Positions 48,974 through 57,049 of a stretch of 64,000 nt of DNA are shown one piece after another. A program made the position numbers and the translations under genes. The first letter of the stretch is position 1. Each line of letters opens with the position of its first letter. The notes under the pieces were generated by a model, which was not told the origin of the DNA, did not search any database, and saw nothing but the letters and a program-made list of their open reading frames with translations. The DNA comes from Nitrospirota bacterium (GTDB lineage: Bacteria > Nitrospirota > Nitrospiria > Nitrospirales > Nitrospiraceae). Where the stretch lies: the NCBI GenBank assembly GCA_030682135.1, contig JAUXQT010000043.1:1-64000 (forward strand), read 5' to 3'.

Positions 48974-49429
48974 ATGTATTGTACTCGGCTCAGCCTCTTC
49001 GTGATGGCCGGTTTCCTGACAGCATGCGCCTCCATGGGCGACATGCAGCAGCGATTTGCCGTCTGCAGTTACGACCATGCCTGGGAGGCGGCCCTTGAGG
49101 CCGTGAAAGATCGTGCGATCAACACGAAGGATAAGGATGGCGGCCTCATCGTCACCGGCTGGCTGGAAATTCCGATGCCGGGACGGACCTTTGGTGCCCT
49201 CCAACGCGACGTGGGGGATAGCAAAGATCGGTCCCGTATTACGCTTTCGGTCAAACGGCTCGACGACGTCACGAAGATCAGCTTCGTTGAAGAGCGGCAA
49301 CGGTGGGCGTTCCGGGGCGGCTCTCGTCTCTTTGGCTGGGCCTCGACGGACCCTTCCGACGACGTCATGCGTGACATCCAAAGCCGCCTGGATACCAAAC
49401 TCAAGGAGCACGGATGTTCACTAACCTGA
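48974..49429 (+). CDS. Hypothetical lipoprotein upstream of the FMN-binding gene
   Basis: The 151-residue protein has a lipoprotein signal (M-A-G-F-L-T-A-C-A, Cys about residue 17) and a soluble domain with A-W-E-A-A-L-E-A-V-K-D-R, D-G-G-L-I-V-T-G-W-L-E and I-T-L-S-V-K-R-L-D-D-V. This looks like the small alpha/beta domain of BamC- or DUF4136-type envelope lipoproteins, without a firm match. The ATG at 48974 follows G-AGG and precedes the signal directly. It overlaps the FMN-binding gene by 16 bases, so the two are likely made together. Confidence 0.75.
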   Translation: MYCTRLSLFVMAGFLTACASMGDMQQRFAVCSYDHAWEAALEAVKDRAINTKDKDGGLIVTGWLEIPMPGRTFGALQRDVGDSKDRSRITLSVKRLDDVTKISFVEERQRWAFRGGSRLFGWASTDPSDDVMRDIQSRLDTKLKEHGCSLT

Positions 49430-50100
49430 GTGCGTACCGCACCATCACAATAGTGGTCTTGGTTATAGCCTCAACACTGCCGGCCCTGGCCGGTGAGAAA
49501 ATCTGGGACAGCGAATTGCGCAGATACGTCACAGAAGAAGACTTTAAATACGAAGAGTTCATGACGGAAGAAGAAGCACTGAAGGCCGTCATGCCAAAGT
49601 CTCAGCACGTTCGCAAGGAATTGATCCGGCTCACCGCCGAGAAAAAGGAACTGATCGAACAGCGGATTGGATGGAAGTTTCCTGAGGATTCGTTCGAACT
49701 CTACATCGGTCAAACCGGCGACAAGATCGACGGCTACGCCATGGTTCACAATACCATCGGCAAATATAAGCCCATGACCTACATGGTCGGGGTCGATGCC
49801 AAGGGTACCTGCACCGATGTGGAACTCCTCGTATTTCGGGACGCCAAAGGCAGTGAAGTTAGAACAAAGCGTTTCAACGCTCAGTACGACGGCAAAACGG
49901 TGACGGATCCGATTCGAATCAATAAGGACATCATCAACATCAGCGGAGCGACCATGTCCGTTCGCTCCATGAGCGCCGGCGTCAAACGAGTCCTCGTCCT
50001 CGTGGATGAGTTTTATTTGAAACCGGCAGGGTTGGGCAGCGATACGGTCGCAACCCGCAAGAGCGACAAAGGCTTTTTCACTTCAATATTCGGCAACTAA
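49414..50100 (+). CDS. Secreted FMN-binding domain protein
   Basis: The 228-residue protein has a signal peptide (I-A-S-T-L-P-A-L-A) and a C-terminal FMN-binding domain: G-Y-A-M-V-H-N-T-I-G-K-Y, T-Y-M-V-G-V-D-A-K-G-T and the attachment motif N-I-S-G-A-T-M-S (Thr about residue 180), where ApbE links FMN. It probably carries covalent flavin in the periplasm and passes electrons to or from the membrane protein encoded 24 bases downstream. The N-terminal half (about 25-95) is charged and helical and not assigned. ApbE is encoded about 3 kb away. Confidence 0.88.
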   Translation: MFTNLSAYRTITIVVLVIASTLPALAGEKIWDSELRRYVTEEDFKYEEFMTEEEALKAVMPKSQHVRKELIRLTAEKKELIEQRIGWKFPEDSFELYIGQTGDKIDGYAMVHNTIGKYKPMTYMVGVDAKGTCTDVELLVFRDAKGSEVRTKRFNAQYDGKTVTDPIRINKDIINISGATMSVRSMSAGVKRVLVLVDEFYLKPAGLGSDTVATRKSDKGFFTSIFGN

Positions 50101-50124
50101 GAAAAGAGGACCGCGCGTCCCACT

Positions 50125-50643
50125 ATGAAAAATTTCAACCAACGATTCAAACTTCGCGACTCCGATCGCCACATTCGAATGCTCTACACACAGTTCTTAC
50201 TGCTGATGTTGATCGGATTTTTATTTTCATTCTTTTGGGCCCATAGCATGACCAGCTTATCTCCTCAGGGCATTGCCGACCATTACCGCGGATCGGACGC
50301 CACCTTCGGCGAACCAATGTCGTTCCGCGAGTTGGCCGAGATCACCCACTTCCATTTATTTACCATGCCGGTAGTGTTCATGATCCTCGTCCATGTCCTA
50401 TTTTTGACCAACGCCAGCCCTGCCATGAAAGTATGGCTCTCATGGCTGTCCTTCGCCGGAGTGGGGCTCGACCTCCTGTCTCCGTGGCTCATCAGCTATG
50501 TCTCACCTATCTTCGTGTTGACCATGCTGACCGGCGATACGCTCATGATGGCGACCTTTCTCATCATGATGTGGATTCCCCTGTATGAAATGTGGATTTT
50601 GAAACAGCCGCTCATGTCTGGCAAACGCCCAGACCCGACATGA
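50125..50643 (+). CDS. Small membrane protein with intramembrane histidines
   Basis: The 172-residue protein has about four helices. The second contains I-T-H-F-H-L-F-T-M-P-V-V-F-M-I-L-V-H-V, with three histidines at spacings that could ligate haem; another lies in F-F-W-A-H-S-M. No family is recognised. It follows the FMN-binding protein by 24 bases and ends before a clear terminator, so it is the last gene of the unit. I infer that it may connect the flavoprotein with the quinone pool, as integral partners do in flavin-based electron transfer. Confidence 0.65.
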   Translation: MKNFNQRFKLRDSDRHIRMLYTQFLLLMLIGFLFSFFWAHSMTSLSPQGIADHYRGSDATFGEPMSFRELAEITHFHLFTMPVVFMILVHVLFLTNASPAMKVWLSWLSFAGVGLDLLSPWLISYVSPIFVLTMLTGDTLMMATFLIMMWIPLYEMWILKQPLMSGKRPDPT

Positions 50644-50694
50644 GCTAGCAACGCCTTTCGCACAGCCTATCTCGGCCAGAGGTTTTTCACCCAG

Positions 50695-50734
50695 AGCCCA
50701 AGATCACGAGAGTGGTCTTGGGCTTTGTGTTTTT
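50695..50734 (+). terminator. Rho-independent terminator closing the FMN unit
   Basis: AGCCCAAGATCAC (50695-50707), loop GAGA, GTGGTCTTGGGCT (50712-50724), then TTGTGTTTTT. A typical intrinsic terminator for the genes ending at 50643. Confidence 0.85.
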
Positions 50735-50749
50735 CTTGGAGAAACGACG

Positions 50750-51430
50750 ATGGAACAGCGGATCTGTGAACATGTCCACCCTGGGATCCTCACGATACAG
50801 GCCATGCTCAGAAAAATCGACCGCCTCCGGCTTCCGATCGCCTCACGCCGTGACGTTGAAAGTATCCTTGTGCGGCAAGTGAGCGAGGAGCTGGATCGCG
50901 CCCTCCCTTGGCAGGCAGGCCACGGCTGCCAAACGGCTGTAATCTCCAGACTGATCGGGCATGCAGTTGGCCTGACCTCCGAGGAATTGCACCATCTCAA
51001 ACTTGCCGCCTTGCTTCACGACATCGGACTCTTGATGCTCCCGGCCCATCTCACCGAAAACCAGGCCCCACTTGAGCCTGAGTCCTACGTTGCCATTCAG
51101 AACCATTCCCGGCTTGGCGCGACATTGCTCGAACCGTTCTCTTTCTTAAGAGAGGCATCCGTTCTCATTGCGCATCACCATGAACGATGGGACGGCTCCG
51201 GGTACCCCTATGGCATCAGGGGTCGCTTCATCCCGCTTGGAGCCAGGATTCTTTCGATCGCCGACGCCTTCGACGCCATCCATGTTCCCGGCATTTCAGA
51301 CCATACCCTGCGCAACCGAATCGCGCTCAGAATTCTCCTGGTCGCATCCGGCACTCAATTCGACCCGGCACTCATCGAGGTCTTGTGCCATCAATCGAGT
51401 CTATCCCTGTTCCGCTCCGTTGTATCCTAA
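50750..51430 (+). CDS. HD-GYP domain protein, probable cyclic-di-GMP phosphodiesterase
   Basis: The 226-residue protein has an intact HD-GYP domain: L-L-H-D-I-G-L-L-M-L, then A-H-H-E-R-W-D-G-S-G-Y-P-Y-G-I, I-P-L-G-A-R-I-L-S-I-A-D-A-F-D-A. These residues bind the di-iron/manganese centre and define phosphodiesterases that hydrolyse cyclic di-GMP. No receiver or sensor domain is present; the N-terminal 60 residues are unassigned. GGAGAAACG precedes the ATG. The di-haem lipoprotein gene starts 17 bases later, so the two may share a transcript. Confidence 0.88.
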   Translation: MEQRICEHVHPGILTIQAMLRKIDRLRLPIASRRDVESILVRQVSEELDRALPWQAGHGCQTAVISRLIGHAVGLTSEELHHLKLAALLHDIGLLMLPAHLTENQAPLEPESYVAIQNHSRLGATLLEPFSFLREASVLIAHHHERWDGSGYPYGIRGRFIPLGARILSIADAFDAIHVPGISDHTLRNRIALRILLVASGTQFDPALIEVLCHQSSLSLFRSVVS

Positions 51431-51447
51431 CCCGAAGAGGTTCACCC

Positions 51448-53196
51448 ATGAGACTGCCTATCATCGTCCGAACACAGACCGTTCTCTCTTCTCTCCTCTT
51501 CGCGATGCTCGCGATGGCCGGCTGCTCAGGCGGTGGGACCTCGTCGTCCGGTGGGTCTCCTAGCGCACAAGCGACCGGAACCCCAGGAGCCGAACAAGCA
51601 GTCGGTGAACGACTGTTTCTTGAAACCAGGTTCGCGCAAGCCTTCAAAGCATTCTTGGATAATAACGGCAACGTGAACGATCCGAACGCCGGAGATCCAG
51701 TCATGAATCTCTCTGAACCAACGGGGCCAGGAGTGGGACTCCCTGGGCCTTTCGCGGGACTCTCGATGAATTGTCGAGCCTGCCACCTTGTCGATGAACA
51801 TACGGCCACGCAGCCAGATTTCATGCGGCCCTACGCCGACTTCGCGCGCCGGAGTCCAATTCCGGCGCGGGCCGATGGCAAGACCCATGCGCCGCGTAAT
51901 TCGCCTGCGCTGGTCAATTCTACGCTGGATCGAACCGGTGGTGTCCTGTTCCATTTCGATGCGGAATTCAACTCGATGGAAGATTTGGTCGCGGCCACGT
52001 TCACAGGCAGGAACTACGGATGGCTCCCTGGTGAACGCCAAATGGCCATTGCCCATATCGCACGAGTCGTGCGAGGCGACAATGGCTCATTCAACCTCGC
52101 AGATCCATCCAGCGGTTTGTCCTACCGTATTCTGTTCACCGGAACGAATTCTGCCATCCCCGACGACCTCCGCCTTCCGCCTCAGTTCCGCGCCTTTGTG
52201 GGATCGGGTACCGATCAGGAGATATTCAACGCCGTCGTGAAAGTCGTCGCCGCTTACGTCAACGGGCTGCTCTTCTCGCAAACCGACGACAATGGCACCC
52301 CGATTCGCTCGCCCTTCGATGTTTTCCTGGAGATCAATGGCCTGCCTCAGCAGCCGAAGGCCAATGAGTCGCCGCTCGACTACAGCCGGCGGCTGCGGAC
52401 CCTTCTCAACACGCCAGGATTCAGCCCGCAATTCGTGGCATCCAACCCGAACCGGACTGATGGCCAATTTCAATTCCATCCCTCGCAGAACTTCGAATTC
52501 GGAGCGGCTGAGCTGGCGGGGTTGAAGATTTTCCTGGCAGAGCCATTGACGCTTCCCGCTTCACTGGGTGAATTGACTGCGGGGACGATCGGCAACTGCA
52601 TCAGCTGCCATGCAGCGCCGAACTTCACGGATTTCAAGCTGCACAATACGGGTACGACCCAACAAGAGTTCGACGACGTCACTGTCGGCGCTGGCCATGC
52701 CCCTGGATCGTTCATGGCGCTCTCCATCCCCAATCTGGCCTCACGAACAGCCAACGATCTTCCTGCGACCGAGCAACATCCCAACGCGAGCGACCGGTTC
52801 CGATCGATCCCTTCAGCGGGAACCACGTTGACAGATTTGGGAGTCTGGAATGTCTTTGCCAATCCAGACATGCCTGGCCCTCAAGCTAAGATCAGAACCA
52901 TCTTATGCGATGACCAACAGCCCTGCCCGCTAGGAGACAGTACCCTGCTCGATCGAGCGATCGCCCGGTTCAAAACTCCCGGTCTTCGGGATCTGAGCCA
53001 TTCTGCTCCCTATATGCATACGGGACAGTTCGACACATTGGACGACATCATCGGATTCTATCGCGGAGTCTCCGTGCAAGCTCGTGCGGGATCATTGCGA
53101 AACGGCGCAGCCCAACTTCAGGGCATCGCACTCACAGCAGGCGACGTGACGTCTCTGGTCGCATTTTTGAAATCGCTGAACGAGGACTACCAATAG
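51448..53196 (+). CDS. Di-haem cytochrome c peroxidase/MauG-type lipoprotein
   Basis: The 582-residue protein has a lipoprotein signal (L-A-M-A-G-C, Cys about residue 25) and two CXXCH sites: C-R-A-C-H-L-V-D near residue 110 and C-I-S-C-H-A-A-P near residue 385, plus conserved segments such as H-A-P-R-N-S-P-A-L and F-K-T-P-G-L-R-D-L-S-H-S-A-P-Y-M-H. The last is typical of the cytochrome c peroxidase/MauG superfamily. It may reduce peroxide or oxidise a periplasmic partner. The ATG at 51448 starts the signal peptide; the open frame upstream overlaps the HD-GYP gene and is not used. Confidence 0.9.
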   Translation: MRLPIIVRTQTVLSSLLFAMLAMAGCSGGGTSSSGGSPSAQATGTPGAEQAVGERLFLETRFAQAFKAFLDNNGNVNDPNAGDPVMNLSEPTGPGVGLPGPFAGLSMNCRACHLVDEHTATQPDFMRPYADFARRSPIPARADGKTHAPRNSPALVNSTLDRTGGVLFHFDAEFNSMEDLVAATFTGRNYGWLPGERQMAIAHIARVVRGDNGSFNLADPSSGLSYRILFTGTNSAIPDDLRLPPQFRAFVGSGTDQEIFNAVVKVVAAYVNGLLFSQTDDNGTPIRSPFDVFLEINGLPQQPKANESPLDYSRRLRTLLNTPGFSPQFVASNPNRTDGQFQFHPSQNFEFGAAELAGLKIFLAEPLTLPASLGELTAGTIGNCISCHAAPNFTDFKLHNTGTTQQEFDDVTVGAGHAPGSFMALSIPNLASRTANDLPATEQHPNASDRFRSIPSAGTTLTDLGVWNVFANPDMPGPQAKIRTILCDDQQPCPLGDSTLLDRAIARFKTPGLRDLSHSAPYMHTGQFDTLDDIIGFYRGVSVQARAGSLRNGAAQLQGIALTAGDVTSLVAFLKSLNEDYQ

Positions 53197-53247
53197 GAGC
53201 GCTCGAAAAAGCATAGACCGTGCAGCCGGTGCCCGACACACCGGCCA

Positions 53248-53312
53248 CGAAGTGGGAGTGCCATCCCACTTCGCGGGCGGGGGCCCTCACGTCCTCCTGA
53301 GGCCCCCCGCCC
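53248..53312. terminator. Two consecutive hairpins between convergent genes
   Basis: CGAAGTGGGA/TCCCACTTCG (53248-53257 with 53264-53273) is followed by GGGCGGGGGCC/GGCCCCCCGCCC (53275-53285 with 53301-53312, one bulge) and TCTCTTTG. They lie between the plus-strand di-haem gene and the minus-strand bacterioferritins and may stop both. Confidence 0.6.
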
Positions 53313-53375
53313 TCTCTTTGATGCAGGAACATAGAACTATGCTGTGGCTAGTGCGGGATGAGGAGGAGCGCGCAG

Positions 53376-53846
53376 CTACTTCTTGATCTGCTCGGCGAGA
53401 TACCGGTCGAGGCCCACTTGATCGATCGTCTTGAGCTGAGTCTCAAACCAATCGACATGCTCCTCCGAATCAATCACCATGTCTTCCATCAAATGGCGGG
53501 TGGTGAAATCTCCAACCTTGGCGCAATGGACGATGGCTTTTCTGAGTGACTCGACATCTTCTCGCTCAAATCCCAGATCTGCCTTGAACAGGTCTTTCAC
53601 CGTGCGCCCCGCCTCCACCTGATCGAGATGCGCGACATCCGGGGTTCCGTCCAGATAGAGGATATGATCGATCAGACCGGAGGAATGGCTGACTTCCTCT
53701 TGCGCCAGATGGCTGAAGTGTTCATGCAGCCGCTCATAGCCCCAATTCTTACACATGGCCGCATGCAGCAGATATTGATGTACGGCCGTCAGCTCCGACT
53801 TCAAGACCTGATTGAGGCACTCGACGACGCCTTCTTTGGCTTTCAT
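53376..53846 (-). CDS. bfr: Bacterioferritin, ferroxidase-competent subunit without haem methionine
   Basis: The 156-residue ferritin has all ferroxidase-centre residues in the E. coli Bfr pattern: E18 in K-S-E-L-T-A, E51 and H54 in E-E-V-S-H, E94 in L-G-F-E-R-E, E127 and H130 in S-E-E-H-V-D. The haem-ligating Met52 is replaced by Val, so it should not bind haem by itself. It oxidises and stores iron in 24-subunit shells. The ATG at 53846 is where the domain starts. A second bacterioferritin with the opposite residue pattern lies eight bases upstream; the two probably co-assemble. Confidence 0.93.
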   Translation of the reverse strand: MKAKEGVVECLNQVLKSELTAVHQYLLHAAMCKNWGYERLHEHFSHLAQEEVSHSSGLIDHILYLDGTPDVAHLDQVEAGRTVKDLFKADLGFEREDVESLRKAIVHCAKVGDFTTRHLMEDMVIDSEEHVDWFETQLKTIDQVGLDRYLAEQIKK

Positions 53847-53854
53847 AGTCGCCC

Positions 53855-54331
53855 TCAGCTCTCTTTCTTGATCTGTTCGGCGAGGTAGTTCTCCAGGCCG
53901 ACCTGCTTGATCGTTTCCATCTGCGTTTCGATCCAGTCGATATGCACATCGACGTCCTTCGCCATATCTTCGAACATGTGGCGGGTCGTGAAATCCAGGA
54001 CCTTCGTGCAAAGGACGATGCCTTCGTTCAGCAATGCCAGCATTTCCTGCTCAGCCTTGAGGTCGAGCTTGAGCTGCTCAGGAACCGTTTCCCCCACCTG
54101 GACGGTATTCATGCGTTGCACGTTCGGCACACCCTCCAGATAGAGGATATGCCCGATGAGTTCATCGGCATCCTTCATCTCGTCGATGCTGCGCTCCCGC
54201 ACTTTATGCTGGAGCCGCTCATAGCCCCAGTTTTCACACATCTTGGCATGGACGAAATATTGATTGATCGCGGTTAGATCTGCGGTCAGCACCTTATTCA
54301 GGACGTTGACGACACCCTCTTTTGCTTTCAT
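53855..54331 (-). CDS. bfr: Bacterioferritin, haem-binding subunit with degraded ferroxidase site
   Basis: The 158-residue ferritin keeps the haem ligand Met52 (S-I-D-E-M-K) but differs at ferroxidase positions: E18 is Asp (T-A-D-L-T-A), H54 is Asp (M-K-D-A-D) and E127 appears to be Val (K-D-V-D-V-H), while E51, E94 and H130 remain. It should carry haem for electron release but oxidise iron poorly. The ATG at 54331 with GGGGAGAAACC upstream is chosen over a codon 36 bases earlier. It is the promoter-proximal gene of a two-gene operon with the ferroxidase-competent partner. The gap to topA (54332-54596) holds no gene. Confidence 0.93.
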   Translation of the reverse strand: MKAKEGVVNVLNKVLTADLTAINQYFVHAKMCENWGYERLQHKVRERSIDEMKDADELIGHILYLEGVPNVQRMNTVQVGETVPEQLKLDLKAEQEMLALLNEGIVLCTKVLDFTTRHMFEDMAKDVDVHIDWIETQMETIKQVGLENYLAEQIKKES

Positions 54332-54596
54332 GGTTTCTCCCCTTTCATACGTTGGCTTGGCCCTCATCGTTCGGGGCGCACATGTGGGTCATCCGAGCCG
54401 AAGGCTTATGCAGAACACATACGTCATTATCGGCACCGGCAGGCCATGCGTCAACTGAGCGGCAGGAGACAAATCCGTCCATCAGCCGGCACCGGTGACA
54501 TGAATGTTCACGGTCGATTCAATCGAGGAGGCAAAGATATTGGCAAGACAACAGCAGCAAGACAATAGCAGTTCATCGAAATGGCGCGAACGATGC

Positions 54597-56975
54597 TTAC
54601 CCGGCCTCACGATAGCCGCATGCTTCGTCGCGGCATTGGACGCTTCGTCCAACTTGTTTGGTCACTTTTTCAATGAGGAACGGGGCGCTGCAGGTCGGGC
54701 AGGCCTTGTTGATCGGACGGTCCCACATGGCATATTCGCACGCCGGATATTTGCTGCAGGCAAAAAATGCCCGCGCGCCCTTCTTGGTGCGCTTCTGCAC
54801 GAGATCGCCGCCGCAGCCTGGCTGTGGGCATTTCACGCCCAGCGCAAGCGGCTTGGTCGTCTTACATTCTGGGTACGCAGAGCAGGCAATGAACTTGCCA
54901 AATCGCCCGGTCTTCACCACCATCGGACTGCTGCATTTCTCGCACTTCTCATCCGTCGTCAGCTCGATCTTCGGAACGATCTTTATGGTGCCATCCTCGA
55001 GCTTCTCGAAGTTCTGCGTGTTCTTGCAGGGCGGCTTATCCTTGTAGGCAGGGCAGGCAAGAAACTTTCCATTCCGTCCCCACTTTATCTCCATCATCTT
55101 GCCGCACTTCTCGCAGGGAAGATCTGTCGGTGGCTCCACCGTGTCCTTGGGGCCGGGAATGGTCTTCGCCTTCTCCAGATCCGTGGTGAAGGTCCCGTAA
55201 AAATCCCGCACGGCCGTCACCCAGGGTTTGTTGCCTTCTTCGACTGCGTCCAGCTCCTCCTCCATGTGCGAGGTGAAGTCCACGTTGATCAGATCCGGAA
55301 ATCCCTTCAGCAGGAAATCGTTGACGGTCCTCCCGGTTTCGGTGGGACCGAACCTCCCATCCACCTTCTCGGCATATTTGCGATCCTGAATCGTGGAAAT
55401 GATGCTCGCATAGGTGGATGGCCGACCGATGCCTTTTTCTTCCAATTCTTTAATCAGCAACGCTTCGTTATACCGGGGCGGCGGCTGGGTGAAATGCTGT
55501 TTCGAGAGGACGCCGGGAACCGTCTGCCCCTCCAACGACACAAGCTGCAGCTTCTCTCCCTCGTTCAGCATCGGCAACTGACGTTCTGCTTCGTCCTCAA
55601 TCTCCTGCTCGCCTTTTTGCTTCTGCGCGAGCAACTCCTTATCGACTCCCTCCATATAGACGATCGTATGGCCGGGAAACTTCACGACGGTGCCAGTCGA
55701 GCGGAAGAGAAACTTCTCCTTCGTCTTGACGGGGCTCGAGTCGACGCGAGTCACGTCGAAGATCGCGGGGACCATTTGCGAGGCAATAAATCGATTCCAG
55801 ATCAACTGGTACAGCCGATACACATCCGGCTCTAAGTACTGCTTGATCGATTCCGGGTCACGGGACGCCGACGTGGGCCGAATCGCTTCGTGGGCTTCTT
55901 GCGCCGCTTTTTGCGTTTTATACAGGTTCGGCGTGGCGGGCAAATACTCGGCCCCGAACCGTTCCTGAATTACCTGCCGCGCTTCGTTCATCGCCTCGGT
56001 CGAGATACGCGGAGAGTCGGTCCTCATGTAGGTGATGAGACCGGTCTGGCCCTCCGCACCGATTTCGATGCCTTCATAGAGCTTCTGCGCCAACGTCATC
56101 GTTTTCTTCGACGAAAAATGCAGCTTGCGCGCCGCCTCTTGTTGCAGCCGGCTGGTGATGAAGGGGGCGACCGGATTCCGCTTCTTTTCTTTTCGCTCAA
56201 TCAAATCGACGGCGAACTCTTTCCCCTGGATGGCATCGACGATGCGCTGCGCGTCGGCCGCCGTCTCAATCGATGCATCCTGTCCATTGATCTTCTGCAG
56301 CTTGGCGTCGAACGACGGAGGGTTGGTCCCGGACAACAGCACGGCAATCGACCAGTACTCTTCTGCCCGAAACGCTTCTCGTTCCTGTTCCCGTTCGCAA
56401 ATCAATCGCATCGCCACGGACTGAACCCGGCCCATGCTGAGTCCGCGACGCACTTTGGTCCAGAGCAATTGGCTGCCTTGGTAACCGACGATCCGATCCA
56501 GCACCCGGCGGGCCTGCTGCGCATTCACCAGTTTCATGTCGACTTGCCCGGGCGACTGCAGTGCGCGCTTAATGGCCGATTCCGTGATTTCATTGAAGAG
56601 GACCCGGAACACCTTGCCCTCTGGTTGCTCCTTCGATTTCGACTTGGATTTGGACTTAGACTTTGATATGGGCTTCTCGAGCAATTCCTGTTCGAGATGC
56701 CAGGCGATGGCTTCGCCTTCTCGATCGGGGTCCGACGCAAGATACACCCTCTCGGCCTCTTCCGCCTTTTTCTTAATGTCCGCCAAGACCTTCGTCTTCC
56801 CCTTGATCGTCACATATTGGGGCTCGAAATCGTGCTCCAGATCGACTCCGAGCTTGCTGGTGGGAAGATCCTTAATATGTCCGACGGAGGCCATGACGGT
56901 ATACCCACGCCCCAGATACTTACTGATGGTGCGTGCTTTCGTCGGGGACTCGACAATGATGAGTGACTTGGCCAT
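54597..56975 (-). CDS. topA: DNA topoisomerase I
   Basis: The 792-residue type IA topoisomerase relaxes negative supercoils. It has the toprim opening I-V-E-S-P-T-K-A-R-T-I and D-P-D-R-E-G-E-A-I-A-W-H, the active-site tyrosine in G-L-I-T-Y-M-R-T-D-S (about residue 316) and four C-terminal zinc ribbons (C-E-K-C, C-E-K-C, C-P-Q-P-G-C and C-P-T-C types). An unusual run of Ser-Lys dipeptides (about residues 104-114, DNA 56633-56668) is inserted in the toprim region just before the V-F-N-E segment. It is the last gene of the mre-topA run. Confidence 0.97.
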   Translation of the reverse strand: MAKSLIIVESPTKARTISKYLGRGYTVMASVGHIKDLPTSKLGVDLEHDFEPQYVTIKGKTKVLADIKKKAEEAERVYLASDPDREGEAIAWHLEQELLEKPISKSKSKSKSKSKEQPEGKVFRVLFNEITESAIKRALQSPGQVDMKLVNAQQARRVLDRIVGYQGSQLLWTKVRRGLSMGRVQSVAMRLICEREQEREAFRAEEYWSIAVLLSGTNPPSFDAKLQKINGQDASIETAADAQRIVDAIQGKEFAVDLIERKEKKRNPVAPFITSRLQQEAARKLHFSSKKTMTLAQKLYEGIEIGAEGQTGLITYMRTDSPRISTEAMNEARQVIQERFGAEYLPATPNLYKTQKAAQEAHEAIRPTSASRDPESIKQYLEPDVYRLYQLIWNRFIASQMVPAIFDVTRVDSSPVKTKEKFLFRSTGTVVKFPGHTIVYMEGVDKELLAQKQKGEQEIEDEAERQLPMLNEGEKLQLVSLEGQTVPGVLSKQHFTQPPPRYNEALLIKELEEKGIGRPSTYASIISTIQDRKYAEKVDGRFGPTETGRTVNDFLLKGFPDLINVDFTSHMEEELDAVEEGNKPWVTAVRDFYGTFTTDLEKAKTIPGPKDTVEPPTDLPCEKCGKMMEIKWGRNGKFLACPAYKDKPPCKNTQNFEKLEDGTIKIVPKIELTTDEKCEKCSSPMVVKTGRFGKFIACSAYPECKTTKPLALGVKCPQPGCGGDLVQKRTKKGARAFFACSKYPACEYAMWDRPINKACPTCSAPFLIEKVTKQVGRSVQCRDEACGYREAG

Positions 56976-57049
56976 GAAGACTCCGATTCTCTACGAGGGT
57001 GCCCCCTCATCCGTACCAAATAATGCACATCCGTGCAACTGTTCGATAA

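Noticed and set aside
51187..51447. Upstream extension of the di-haem lipoprotein frame
   Set aside because: The stretch overlaps the HD-GYP gene in another frame, and the lipoprotein signal starts at 51448.
54504..55835. A 443-codon open frame on the plus strand
   Set aside because: It lies antisense to topA, whose protein is unmistakable; its product shows no domain and has shadow-like composition.
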